From Carpediemonas membranifera (taxonomy: Eukaryota; Fornicata), in assembly GCA_019828565.1 (NCBI GenBank), contig JAHDYR010000021.1, positions 62,001 to 126,000 of the forward strand: a stretch of 64,000 bases of DNA, in the 5' to 3' direction. Below, in pieces: positions 39,319-47,697 of this stretch (the first letter of the stretch is position 1; the number at the start of each line of letters is the position of its first letter). The position numbers and the translations under genes were made by a program. Below the pieces are notes generated by a model, which worked only from the letters and a program-made list of their open reading frames with translations, ran no database searches and was not told the DNA's origin.

Positions 39319-39681
39319 TTACATCTTCGCCTCGAGGAGGCAGACGACTTGAGAGAGCCAGCCGATGAAGCTCTGGTTCTTGAAGTCGCATTCGGCAAGG
39401 GCCTGGGGCTCGGGATCGCCGAAGACCTTGTGGTTCTGCTTAAGGTCGGTGATCACAGTGCGGGCAACGTCAAGCTGGGAGAAGTTGTTGGTGGGCTTCT
39501 TGACGGAAATACCGAAGGCCTTGCCAATGACGTAGGCCAGTTCCTCCTTACTCTCCAGTTTGATCTCGCTTACCTTCTCGGCGGCGTGCATGGTGTCGAA
39601 AAGGACCTTCAGGGCGTTAGTGTGCTTGCTGAAGTCACGGCACATGGTCAGAGACTCGTAACGTTGCTGATTTTCGCTCAT
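39319..39681 (-). CDS. Small unknown protein (120 residues)
   Basis: Starts MSENQQRYESLTMCRDFSKH. Predominantly helical, with no signal peptide, TM or Cys pattern. The C-terminal half has FGDPEPQALAECDFKNQSF then IGWLSQVVCLLEAKM. Codon choice is strongly GC3-biased like the neighbours, which supports coding. No family is recognised. Confidence 0.6.
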   Translation of the reverse strand: MSENQQRYESLTMCRDFSKHTNALKVLFDTMHAAEKVSEIKLESKEELAYVIGKAFGISVKKPTNNFSQLDVARTVITDLKQNHKVFGDPEPQALAECDFKNQSFIGWLSQVVCLLEAKM

Positions 39682-40470
39682 TCTAAAATTTCGGTAGTGT
39701 TGCAACTGACTCAACGACTGTGAGGTCAACATTGGTCAAACAGAATCAAACGGCGGATCAAGCATGTACGAGAGAGTCTAATGCTGGGGGCAGAGCTGGC
39801 CTTGGGGATCCAGGCTAGCATTCGTCGAAATATTTTTAGCTTGATTTGTCGATGGAATTATCAGTCGCGTCAGGACGCTTGCTGGGGGCAGCTGAGCAGT
39901 GGCATTCTGGAATCGACGGAGTGTAGCATATGCTGACTATTACAGCAGCGCGCGGTTCTGTCGCTCGTTGATTCTATCAGTCGGGCGGCCCAGATGGGGT
40001 TGACCTCCCAGGCCGAGCATGTGTCCAATTGCGGGGGTAACTGCCGAATTGACTCAATGTAGTCACTGCGCGTCGTTGCTTGTTGTTTGGCAAGGGTGAC
40101 TCCTCTGCTCTGACGCAACAGTAGTCACCCAAGGCATGACAGGCATCTTGGCGTTGGGCATCATCCAGACCTGCATGACCAACAGGTCAGGCTAAGTACT
40201 CCGTCTGCACATATAAATCCGAGTTGGCGTTGTGTTGTTCGCGAGGTCGACGCCAATGTCAACCTTGTGCAGTTCCAACATCACTCACATAAAGCACTCA
40301 GCCACGATTATAGAGCTGGACAGCTTCCCTCACTATACGAGCGGATCGTCATCAATGCGGTCTACACGGACGGTCCGGCATCGACCCCGACCCTCCGGCC
40401 CGACATAGAGATTACTCCGTCCTCTTCCAGACCCGAACTCATGCTCCAACATTTATAACAACACCGCCAC
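39682..40470. other. 789 bp gene-poor gap with inverted repeats
   Basis: The longest gap in the window. Weak frames are present (minus 39870-40118 and plus 40267-40458), but both begin with non-ATG codons and neither encodes a known domain. Three perfect inverted repeats stand out: GGGTGACT/AGTCACCC (about 40094-40101 and 40123-40130), GACC-AACA-GGTC near 40180-40190, and TTGGCGT/ACGCCAA (about 40224-40255). A TATAAAT sequence lies at about 40212-40218. This could be a structured RNA gene or simply the 5' regions of two genes. Confidence 0.35.
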
Positions 40471-42057
40471 TCATCCCCTGCCCTGCATACGGTCGAGCTG
40501 GGCCTGCTTGATCTTGAGCCGCTCCATCTTCAGGGCGAGCAGCTGGATCATGGCAGAGTCAGCCGCCTGCTGCGACCGCTCACTCAGCTCCGCCGCTCTC
40601 GCCTGGATGAGACCTGACACAATCGACCCAAAATGACTCGACTCCGACTCCAGAGTCAAATTCGACTTGAGCGACTTTCGAACGGCACTCGACATTGCAA
40701 GAAGGACAGAAGGTCGTACTGATGCCAGAAGCTCTAGCGCCGCAGCAGAATCGGTCAGCCCAGTCTTACTTGGCGCTTGACACAACGCTGCTGTGCCGAA
40801 AAAGGCGGCAATGCATTCCTCAGGCGTTGACTCGAATGAAGTCGCGACTTGGGTCCAGGAGTCGGCAGTCGCCATCTCCCGAGCCAATGGAAGCAACTTC
40901 TCAGTCGGCCAGCCAGATCCAGAACCCATAAATCCCGAGAGAAGGGAGCCAGCCGGAGAATTGTGGCATCCGTCGCAGTAGACTTCGCCGTTTTCCATCA
41001 AATACACAGCAGTAACGGCTGACTTGCAGTTCTGGCATTCGAATGATATATTAGGAACAACTGCCGCCTGTGGCTTCTTGAACTTAAAGTCGGCCGGCAC
41101 GCTTGACTTTGGAAGTGGTTGGGGGCCGAGCCTGTCGGCCGACGGGTGGGTTGTAGCAGAACGGTTGATCACTCCGGTCGACTCCAAGAACTCGAACATA
41201 CGCTGCACGGCGCACACGTCGCATGGGATAGCCCTTCTGACCGCGGTAAAGGTGAGATACTCAGTGGGTCGAGCCTCGTACGCGTCCACAATAAAGTTGC
41301 GCCACGTGAGGTAGTTGACCGGATTCTTGACTGGACTGTTTCCGACGAAAAATTCACCCAACACCTCTCTCTCGCGGTCGTCCACTGAAGTCCGCGAGAA
41401 CCACGAGGGGGCTGGCTCGAGCATGGGCAAGATGTCCATGTTCATTTCCAGGGTCGTGCTGTCGGGCTGCTCCGACTCTCCCTGGGCGGGTTGGGGCAGG
41501 AGGTCAGAGGCGAGGATGGCTGCGGGTTGTGCCATCGGTTTGCCGGCACCGGGCTTGAAAGTGCGGGTGATGTACCCTGCTATGTTCTCGTCTGTGGGGC
41601 GGACCTGGGGCAGCATGTGGCCCGCCTCTGTACGGATCTCAACACGTTGTTGTGGGGCGGGCGTCTTGCGCTCATGACGGTGGTGATCATGGTGATGCTT
41701 CTTGTGGCGGACAGGCGGAGGAGAGGGTGTGGGGGGCTCTGAGAGGTACTCCTCAGGATCAGGCTCGATGTTTTCCTCGATCCAGATGATTTGGAGCTGA
41801 AGCTTCTCGTCATCGGAAAGAACAAGCGGCTGCTCACCAAAGGTACCATCAGACTGAATGAGATGGTCTAGAAAAATCTGGTTCACGCTTAAGCGCTTGG
41901 TTCCGGTCACAAGGCTCGATTTCAGCAGGACGCTCACTGCCGAGCTCGCACGGTCGGTGATTGCGGCAAAAGGAAGCGTGATCGGCAACGGCGCTGCAAT
42001 TTTCTCCCGCAGTTCGTCCTTCTGTGTCTTCTTGACGCGTGGGGTTCCTCTTGGCAT
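40471..42057 (-). CDS. SWI3/BAF155-type SWIRM-SANT protein
   Basis: SWI3-family proteins are core scaffolds of SWI/SNF remodellers. This 528-residue version has a SWIRM domain at about 215-300 (PSWFSRTSVDDREREVLGEF, then NPVNYLTWRNFIVDAY and AVRRAIPCDVCAVQRMFEFL). A small zinc-binding segment with two CXXC pairs (CQNC and CDGC, about 340-365) follows, as in ZZ/SWI3 proteins. A SANT-like domain lies at about 385-425 (WPTEKLLPLAREMATADSWT, then PEECIAAFFG). A short C-terminal helix (MIQLLALKMERLKIKQAQLD) could be the leucine zipper. The N-terminus has a His-rich tract. It is half the size of metazoan members. Confidence 0.88.
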   Translation of the reverse strand: MPRGTPRVKKTQKDELREKIAAPLPITLPFAAITDRASSAVSVLLKSSLVTGTKRLSVNQIFLDHLIQSDGTFGEQPLVLSDDEKLQLQIIWIEENIEPDPEEYLSEPPTPSPPPVRHKKHHHDHHRHERKTPAPQQRVEIRTEAGHMLPQVRPTDENIAGYITRTFKPGAGKPMAQPAAILASDLLPQPAQGESEQPDSTTLEMNMDILPMLEPAPSWFSRTSVDDREREVLGEFFVGNSPVKNPVNYLTWRNFIVDAYEARPTEYLTFTAVRRAIPCDVCAVQRMFEFLESTGVINRSATTHPSADRLGPQPLPKSSVPADFKFKKPQAAVVPNISFECQNCKSAVTAVYLMENGEVYCDGCHNSPAGSLLSGFMGSGSGWPTEKLLPLAREMATADSWTQVATSFESTPEECIAAFFGTAALCQAPSKTGLTDSAAALELLASVRPSVLLAMSSAVRKSLKSNLTLESESSHFGSIVSGLIQARAAELSERSQQAADSAMIQLLALKMERLKIKQAQLDRMQGRG

Positions 42058-42256
42058 CGAGCGAGGCGCTTAAAACCTTAAAATGCACATTGCGAGTTTA
42101 GGCGATTCAAGGCCCAGAGCCAGCGGTGAGACCCAGGCGTCTCAAATGAATACAGTACTAATCCTACCAGACATTTCTTTAAATCATATTGGTTTCACCA
42201 TCGCCTTCCACTCCCACACTTGCAAGGCCCAAGAGCTTCCCCACCGACCCCACCAC

Positions 42257-43138
42257 TCAGTTTTCCTCCAACATCATCCTGCACATCTTGAAAAACCTCT
42301 CCGGGAAGTCGTGCATGTTACTGAATGACGGGAAGTAGTTCACGTCCACCACGTACAGCCTAGAGTCCGCCGCGTCCACCAGGACATCAAACCCGAAGAG
42401 AGATAGCCCGAGCGTCTTCGAAAGCGAGTCGCCCGCGGCCTGTATGGCCTCAGCGGGCAGGGCCTCGGTGGACATGGCCTCGCTGCTCCTGGCATGGGCC
42501 TGGCTGTCGAATGATCCATTCATCCCATCAATTGATGACTGAGCGGACTCGGACCAGTGGCCCTGGATGTAGTAGACCTTGTGGACAGCGTTTCCGTGGG
42601 CTACCATGCGCTGGGCGATGAACGGCAGCGGGGCCGAGTTAATCGCCGTACGGTCACCCTTCTGTGTGATGTAGAGCGTGTGGCTGTTGTCCAGGCCACA
42701 GGCCAGCTCGGGCTTGAGGATCCACCGCACTGAGTCGGAAAGGGCATCGCGGTCGGCCTCTGTCTCGACCAGGCGCCACTCTGGTGCCTTCACTGCACAG
42801 TGGTCGAGTGCTTGGTCGACTAGGCGCGCTACGGTTGCTCTGGACATCATGGTCTCGCTCGTCGAGATGGGGTCGATGATGGGGGCCTTGTCGCGGATAG
42901 CGCGGTTCTTCACGGCTGAAACGCGGTCATCTTCTCCGCGAGCTATCCAATCGCTGACCTTTTGCACAATCACATCGAATTTGGGCTCGGATTCGTCTGC
43001 CGAGAAGGGAGCTATCGAAATATCCTCAGTGGAGGCAGCATACTCCTCCAAGCGGCGGTAGAGAGAAGAATTCAGCTTCTTTTCCAACAATGCGAATGCC
43101 TGTGTAACATGTACCTGCTGCTATCATACCACTCTCAT
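42257..43138 (-). CDS. ITPK1: Inositol-tetrakisphosphate 1-kinase (ITPK1), with a 9-nt first coding exon
   Basis: ITPK1 is an ATP-grasp kinase that phosphorylates inositol polyphosphates. The main exon (42257-43099) has FDVIVQKVSDW, the IIDPISTSETMMSRATVARL segment (human has VLDPLPAIRTLLDRSK) and the ATP-grasp metal site GLSLFGFDVLVDA...YVVDVNYFPSF. The frame starts abruptly. Upstream, 43130-43138 encodes just M-R-V, followed by a 30-nt intron, 43100-43129 (GTATGA...TGTTACACAG, phase 0). Joining gives MRVAFALLEKKLNSSLYRR, which aligns with the human RVGYWLSEKKIKKLN. Retaining the intron hits TGA at once. Spliced length is 283 residues, shorter than human because the C-terminal extension is missing. 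Confidence 0.88.
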
Positions 43139-43184
43139 GTCGTCAATGGTCGACTGAGTTTCGACTCGAAGTTTATGAGGACTC

Positions 43185-43493
43185 ATGACCAACGAGCTCT
43201 ACATCACGCGCATGAATGCCATCAGCCTCCAAGCGATCGTCCGCATGCGGTGGCCCTGCGTGACCAGGCCCGTTGTCCTGTCGCACAACCCTCGTCACCC
43301 TTCGCCCGGCATCAAGCTTACCCCAGGCCAGGTTGGTGATCCGCTCGGCCTGCTCGGCGGTGAACACAGCATGGTCTATGTCCGCGGCGAGGGCGGACAC
43401 CTCGCTCCATGTGCCTGGGGCAACCAGCAACAACACGCGGGCCAGGGTCAACCCGCCCAATCACCGCTCGGCCGGCGCTTTACTGTACAATGA
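43185..43493 (+). CDS. Small ORF (102 residues) filling the space between two genes
   Basis: An ATG frame starting MTNELYITRMNAISLQAIVR. Third codon positions are almost all G or C, as in neighbouring genes. It begins 47 bp from the divergent ITPK1 start and ends 6 bp before the convergent gamma-tubulin complex gene, so it exactly fills the available space. A reverse-strand frame (43173-43460) overlaps and is a weaker candidate. No domain is recognised; the C-terminal half is Gly/Gln-rich. Confidence 0.5.
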   Translation: MTNELYITRMNAISLQAIVRMRWPCVTRPVVLSHNPRHPSPGIKLTPGQVGDPLGLLGGEHSMVYVRGEGGHLAPCAWGNQQQHAGQGQPAQSPLGRRFTVQ

Positions 43494-43499
43494 CACCGC

Positions 43500-45320
43500 T
43501 CAGCGGCTCTCCCTATTTCGTCTCATCAAATTGGGACTCCGCTCCGGCATGCGGTCCTCGGGCCGGCGCTGCTCGGGCATCGACCGGTCCCACACCATGC
43601 GGTGGACGTCGCGCTGCTTCCTCCTGTCGTTGTTGGCCGCGTCGAACGTCATCAGGGCATGAAGCTGCTTGAGCTGCTGGTTGGTCGTCTGGTGCTCATT
43701 CCGCAACGTCGCCATCGACAGCGCCAGTGTACCATAATGCTGCGAGTACGACTGGTAGTGCCGCAGCAGCTTATCGAGCGCCACGTCGCTGTCATTTCCC
43801 ACTCCGTCCGCGGCCATCGTCATGTCCGAGGCGACTGCCTTGACCTCCAGGATGAACTGCCCAACGCACCGGAGCATGGGCTCCACCAGGTTCACACCGA
43901 TGGGCGAGCCGACGAAGAGACGCTCCTGCAGGTTCGTCAGGAAGACCGTGTGGCTCTTGATCGCGTCCTCGAAGTTCCTGCATGCCTCTAGTCTGCCCCG
44001 GGCGGTAGACACCATGTGCTCCGTCGTAAAGTGGAAGTAGCAGGATAAGGTCGCCATGCCCGCCCGGACGTCGGCTAGCATGGCGTTGATGCGGCGGATC
44101 TGGTCGAGAGCAAAGCTGTCCGCCGCCGCTGCCCCCCTGCATCCACTGGACGAACCGGCCCTGTCCCGGTGGGGCCGGCCCAGTTCCTTGAGGGACGACG
44201 CGGCAGCGTTCAGGGCGGCCGAGTAGTTGCTTACCTCGAGCAGCCGGGCACTGGCAGTGAGGTACATGCCCTGGATCGACTCGGAGAAGAACCCTGAAAG
44301 TGACTCGGGCACAGTCGGGTCGGTATCGCCCAGAGCAAGGAAACTGCCCGCCACACGGTCGAATGTGGCGAAGAACCCCGCGGTAACAAGGCTCTGCCAT
44401 AAAAGCGGGTCAACCTGCTGGTGTAGGAGGGAGATCACGTGCGGGAACTCTGCCTTGACGACGCCCGCCCGGGCGACCGTGACCAGGGCTGCCTCGAGGG
44501 AGGTGGCCGTGACAGCCTCGCCGTTGAGGTCCATCGAGATCTCAGAGCCCGTCATCCGGATCAGATGGGCCGTCTTTCCGATGGTCATGATGCGTTGGGC
44601 GGTCGGCTTGTCCACGAAGGCCGGCACGAGGCTGCCGACCTCCCCCCACCCGCTGAACCACTTCGACGACCGCACCGCCGCCACAGCACGCTTGATGGCG
44701 TTCTTCGGCGCACCCGCAGCCACTGGCTCCTCCGGTTCCTCGTCCTTGGCGTCCTTGGCGACGACCATGAAGTCAGCTGTCGGGTCGAGGAGCTCACCCC
44801 GGGTCAGCCAGACCGCAAGAGAGCGGGCGAACACGCGATATGCAGCTACAAACAGTCTATGAACCATACGGGGCATGGGGGCGTCGTGCTCTGGGCGATT
44901 CAGGAGGGACATGCGGTATAGTGTGGTGAGGACATTCGTGTCATCGGATGCGGGAGAGGTGGCATCGGAGAGGAGTTTTCGCGCCATATGAAGTACTTCT
45001 GGCCAGGAACTGCCCTCTATGTGTCTCAGAATGGCCATGAGCGAGTGCTTCTCGGTTTTGAAGGACGCGACGGAAGCCTCACCGATGTAGTCTTCGTATT
45101 CTGTTAAGATATCAACCATTTCGTTCGCAATTGCATATATGTAGCCAGAATACGGCTCATCTAAGCTTGTGAGAATCTCTTGCGTCTTTTCTGCGATGAA
45201 TGAGTAGTCCTCGCCAATACTCATCGCACAGGATACAATCGCTTGCGTCATAGCGTTGGAAGCTTCTAGTCGTATGTCTCGAATCCCCAGTGCGGCCTCA
45301 AAGATGCTGGAGAAGTCCAT
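43500..45320 (-). CDS. Gamma-tubulin complex component (Spc97/Spc98, GCP family)
   Basis: GCP proteins assemble gamma-tubulin rings that nucleate microtubules at basal bodies and spindle poles. The 606-residue sequence has the family's core: LYRMSLLNRPEHDAPMPRMV, then SLAVWLTRGELLDPTADFMV (GCPs have a 'W-Y-G-L-DP--EF-I' element), IRMTGSEI, LLWQSLVTAGFFATFDRVAG (GCPs have 'L.HY.LL..GDF...F') and a C-terminal domain beginning INAMLADVRAGMATLSCYFH. The N-terminal region is short, so it lacks extensions typical of GCP5/6; GCP2-4-like is the best description. A start at 45362 is also possible. An AGTAAA motif lies at 43479-43484, inside the facing small ORF. Confidence 0.78.
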   Translation of the reverse strand: MDFSSIFEAALGIRDIRLEASNAMTQAIVSCAMSIGEDYSFIAEKTQEILTSLDEPYSGYIYAIANEMVDILTEYEDYIGEASVASFKTEKHSLMAILRHIEGSSWPEVLHMARKLLSDATSPASDDTNVLTTLYRMSLLNRPEHDAPMPRMVHRLFVAAYRVFARSLAVWLTRGELLDPTADFMVVAKDAKDEEPEEPVAAGAPKNAIKRAVAAVRSSKWFSGWGEVGSLVPAFVDKPTAQRIMTIGKTAHLIRMTGSEISMDLNGEAVTATSLEAALVTVARAGVVKAEFPHVISLLHQQVDPLLWQSLVTAGFFATFDRVAGSFLALGDTDPTVPESLSGFFSESIQGMYLTASARLLEVSNYSAALNAAASSLKELGRPHRDRAGSSSGCRGAAAADSFALDQIRRINAMLADVRAGMATLSCYFHFTTEHMVSTARGRLEACRNFEDAIKSHTVFLTNLQERLFVGSPIGVNLVEPMLRCVGQFILEVKAVASDMTMAADGVGNDSDVALDKLLRHYQSYSQHYGTLALSMATLRNEHQTTNQQLKQLHALMTFDAANNDRRKQRDVHRMVWDRSMPEQRRPEDRMPERSPNLMRRNRESR

Positions 45321-45518
45321 AATTAAGTCGTTCTCTAGGGTAAAACTGCACCGACGAACCATGCCAGATCATCGCGGCGATGAATGCTCTAGCTCCATCT
45401 AAGTCGGAGCGGCCAGTCTCCGATAGCTCTTGTCGGCAGCCATCAAGAGTCCAAAGCTTCGGTCCGCAAAGAGTTTATTCTACGTTAGGCTGGCAGCTCG
45501 CTCGTGTACATGGACACA

Positions 45519-45860
45519 TCAGAGGTCATCCTTCGTGATAGTGCTCACGTCTACGGCCTCCTTCGGCCACTGGTCGCGGGGGAGCTTGCATTTCTCACAG
45601 CAATTCGCTTCCTTCGCGCAGTCGGAGCAGATAATGTGATATGCTGCCACAATCTTCTTCTGATCGCAGGAAGTGCACTTCTTGGGCGTAGTGAGAGGTT
45701 TGTACTGCCTGTAGTCCTTCCGCCATTGAATAATAGCATGGCAACGAGGACACACCCCCTCGTTGGGGAAAGAGTAAATCAGCTTCGTTTTCTTGCTGTT
45801 TTTGTTGTGTCTAAACGCATGCTCCGGCGCCCGCTCCCGCATCGGGTTCTTTCGGCCCAT
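45519..45860 (-). CDS. DUF2039 (C9orf85-like) zinc-binding protein
   Basis: A 113-residue conserved eukaryotic protein of unknown function. The family signature is present: VCPRCHAIIQWRKDYRQYKP, then KKCTSCDQKKIVAAYHIICS and CAKEANCCEKC. These give four CXXC or CX2C-type pairs for zinc binding. The basic N-terminus (MGRKNPMRERAPEHAFRHNK) agrees with human C9orf85. Length matches the family. Nothing in the neighbourhood reveals its function. Confidence 0.9.
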   Translation of the reverse strand: MGRKNPMRERAPEHAFRHNKNSKKTKLIYSFPNEGVCPRCHAIIQWRKDYRQYKPLTTPKKCTSCDQKKIVAAYHIICSDCAKEANCCEKCKLPRDQWPKEAVDVSTITKDDL

Positions 45861-46044
45861 TTCGGAACGTACAGGCCGTAAACTGCTCCATTGGGTCAGG
45901 AGCCTGTATCAGATGCCTAATGAGGCGCCATGACATCAGTTAGCACCATAGACCTACCTGTTACCGTCATATGAATGCTGCAACGACATTGCCTCCGTTC
46001 CTACACGCACCTTCCGAGACTACCTCCTTCCTGTTTAACCTATC

Positions 46045-46950
46045 TTACAACGATTTCCCGCTCTGCCCGGCCTTGATCCATAGCGGCCCAGAGTTGGCCT
46101 GCACCGCCTTCTCACAGGCCACGCCCAGTGCCTTCTGGTGCATGATATATGGCCCGACCGGGACGCTACGGACGACGTCTGGAATCTGCTCGTGGAGAGC
46201 GCCTACGGGGATAAATATGAGCTCCGTGGAAGAGAGGTGGGCGGCCGCGCGCTGGAGCACGCGGTCGGTGACTGCCGACAGGGGCACGCGGCGCAACGAC
46301 TGCTCCTTATCGCCGAGCGTGAGCTCTGTCTTCAGGTCAAGGTCAATGTGTACCTTGGATATGGTCACGCAGGGCAGCCCAGTGTTGCCGATGTCGACTC
46401 TGGTCGTCATCCTGAGCCCGAGCTGGCTGACTGCGGATGTCAGCCGGACGGGAATGAATATGATGCCACCCACACCGCAGCGCGCGCTAATGAGGATGGC
46501 CATGTCGCCTGTGACGACGGCGTCGACCTCCGCCTCGATTTTCTTGGCGAATCCGGTGCCGACGCTCTTTGTCACAACGAGGTGGCGGACCGAGGCGTTC
46601 AGACGCTCGGCCTGAAGTCCATCGACCTGGAAATCGGAGAGATACGGCTTAGCGAGGTCTGTAACCGCTGCTGTGGCACGGGAGAGCTCAGTCTTGAGGA
46701 GGCCAATATGCTCGGCGGTGACGTACTGCTCGACGGCGGTCTGGATGAGGCAGTTGAGCCAGCTGAGATGCTTAGATGAGTACTGAACAGCGTCACCTTC
46801 ATCGACGGGAGAATCCGCGGAAACGCTGAGATGGAGAGGTGTGTGCTTCTTCTCGTGGCCGCGAGAGAGCACAGGGAGGAGGTAAAGGAAGAATGCGAAG
46901 ATTATAACAAGAATTGCCGACGTGAAGCCGAAAAGGAACGAAAGGATCAT
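46045..46950 (-). CDS. SMP-domain membrane protein (MMM1/TEX2-type lipid transfer)
   Basis: SMP domains form hydrophobic tubes that move lipids at membrane contact sites, as in the ERMES proteins Mmm1, Mdm12 and Mdm34, in E-Syts and in TEX2. This 301-residue protein starts with one N-terminal transmembrane segment (MILSFLFGFTSAILVIIFAF). After a linker, the SMP domain begins with the hallmark SSKHLSWLNCLIQTAVEQYV and continues with IEAEVDAVVTGDMAI and the final GGIIFIPVRLTSAVSQLGLR strands. An N-terminal TM followed by a single SMP domain is the Mmm1 layout. The next gene is Fis1, which acts on the mitochondrial outer membrane. Confidence 0.75.
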   Translation of the reverse strand: MILSFLFGFTSAILVIIFAFFLYLLPVLSRGHEKKHTPLHLSVSADSPVDEGDAVQYSSKHLSWLNCLIQTAVEQYVTAEHIGLLKTELSRATAAVTDLAKPYLSDFQVDGLQAERLNASVRHLVVTKSVGTGFAKKIEAEVDAVVTGDMAILISARCGVGGIIFIPVRLTSAVSQLGLRMTTRVDIGNTGLPCVTISKVHIDLDLKTELTLGDKEQSLRRVPLSAVTDRVLQRAAAHLSSTELIFIPVGALHEQIPDVVRSVPVGPYIMHQKALGVACEKAVQANSGPLWIKAGQSGKSL

Positions 46951-47094
46951 GATCGGTTGTCGGCAAATGTCCAGTGCTCGACTGCGGCTAATCTGCGTCT
47001 GCACGAGCCGGGTGCCAGCATAACAAGCAGCTGCCCGGACATGCGCCCTAGACCCACGCCAGGCCACCATTAGCGTTTATGAAACAGCGGGGAA

Positions 47095-47494
47095 TTACAT
47101 GAAGCGGCGACCGGGGCGGTGTGACATCGTTTTGAACAGAGCATAGCCCACAGCAGCAACTAGACCGCCAGTGAAGACCATACTGATCATACCATCGCGC
47201 TTTGCCCGGTCAGAGACGATTTGGTAGAGTACGCGGGCCTCCATGTGGTTGGGCTGCATACGGAGGAGGCGGGAGAGGTTACGGCGGGCATCCTCATACT
47301 CGCTGAGCCTGAAATGCGCCAGTGCAAGGTGCATGAGGTATGTTGGTGTATCAGGGCCGTCTACAAGGAGCTCTGCGTCAAAGGAGGGTGAAAGGGGACA
47401 TACGGTTCAATAAATCAAGGCCGGCATGGATATCTTGCCTCTTTTCGGAGGTTATGAGTTGTGTAGCGTTTGTAAGGGTCTCTGAGACGTTCAT
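47095..47494 (-). CDS. FIS1: Mitochondrial fission protein Fis1-like (two exons)
   Basis: Fis1 is a tail-anchored TPR protein of mitochondria and peroxisomes involved in fission. Exon 2 (47095-47372) has HLALAHFRLSEYEDARRNL and a TPR helix pair, then DGMISMVFTGGLVAAVGYAL as the tail anchor, ending in a basic RRFM. Exon 1 (47404-47494) supplies LITSEKRQDIHAGLDLLN, matching the Fis1 first-TPR motif (human has LVRSKYNDDIRKGIVLLEE). A 31-nt intron, 47373-47403 (GTATGT...CTTTGACGCAG, phase 1), joins them and gives 122 residues. The usual N-terminal helix is short or missing, so the start could lie in another exon. Confidence 0.82.
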
Positions 47495-47697
47495 TCCGCA
47501 GTCTTCTTCTGGCGTCGTTCTGCCGACTCCGCTGGCAAGCCCCACAATAAGCGGGCCGATGAGGCTAGTTCACTGTGCCAATAGCCGCTGTATGCAATGC
47601 GGCTGTGGTCAGGCAGAGTCGGCACGAATGGCCGCCCCGCGCGCTCAAACTACGGGCCCAAGGCCAAGCTTTACTATGATGTACGATGATATACAGC

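Noticed and set aside
39870-40118. An 82-codon minus-strand frame in the long gap
   Set aside because: No ATG start, weaker codon bias than neighbours, no homology seen. A decayed gene cannot be excluded.
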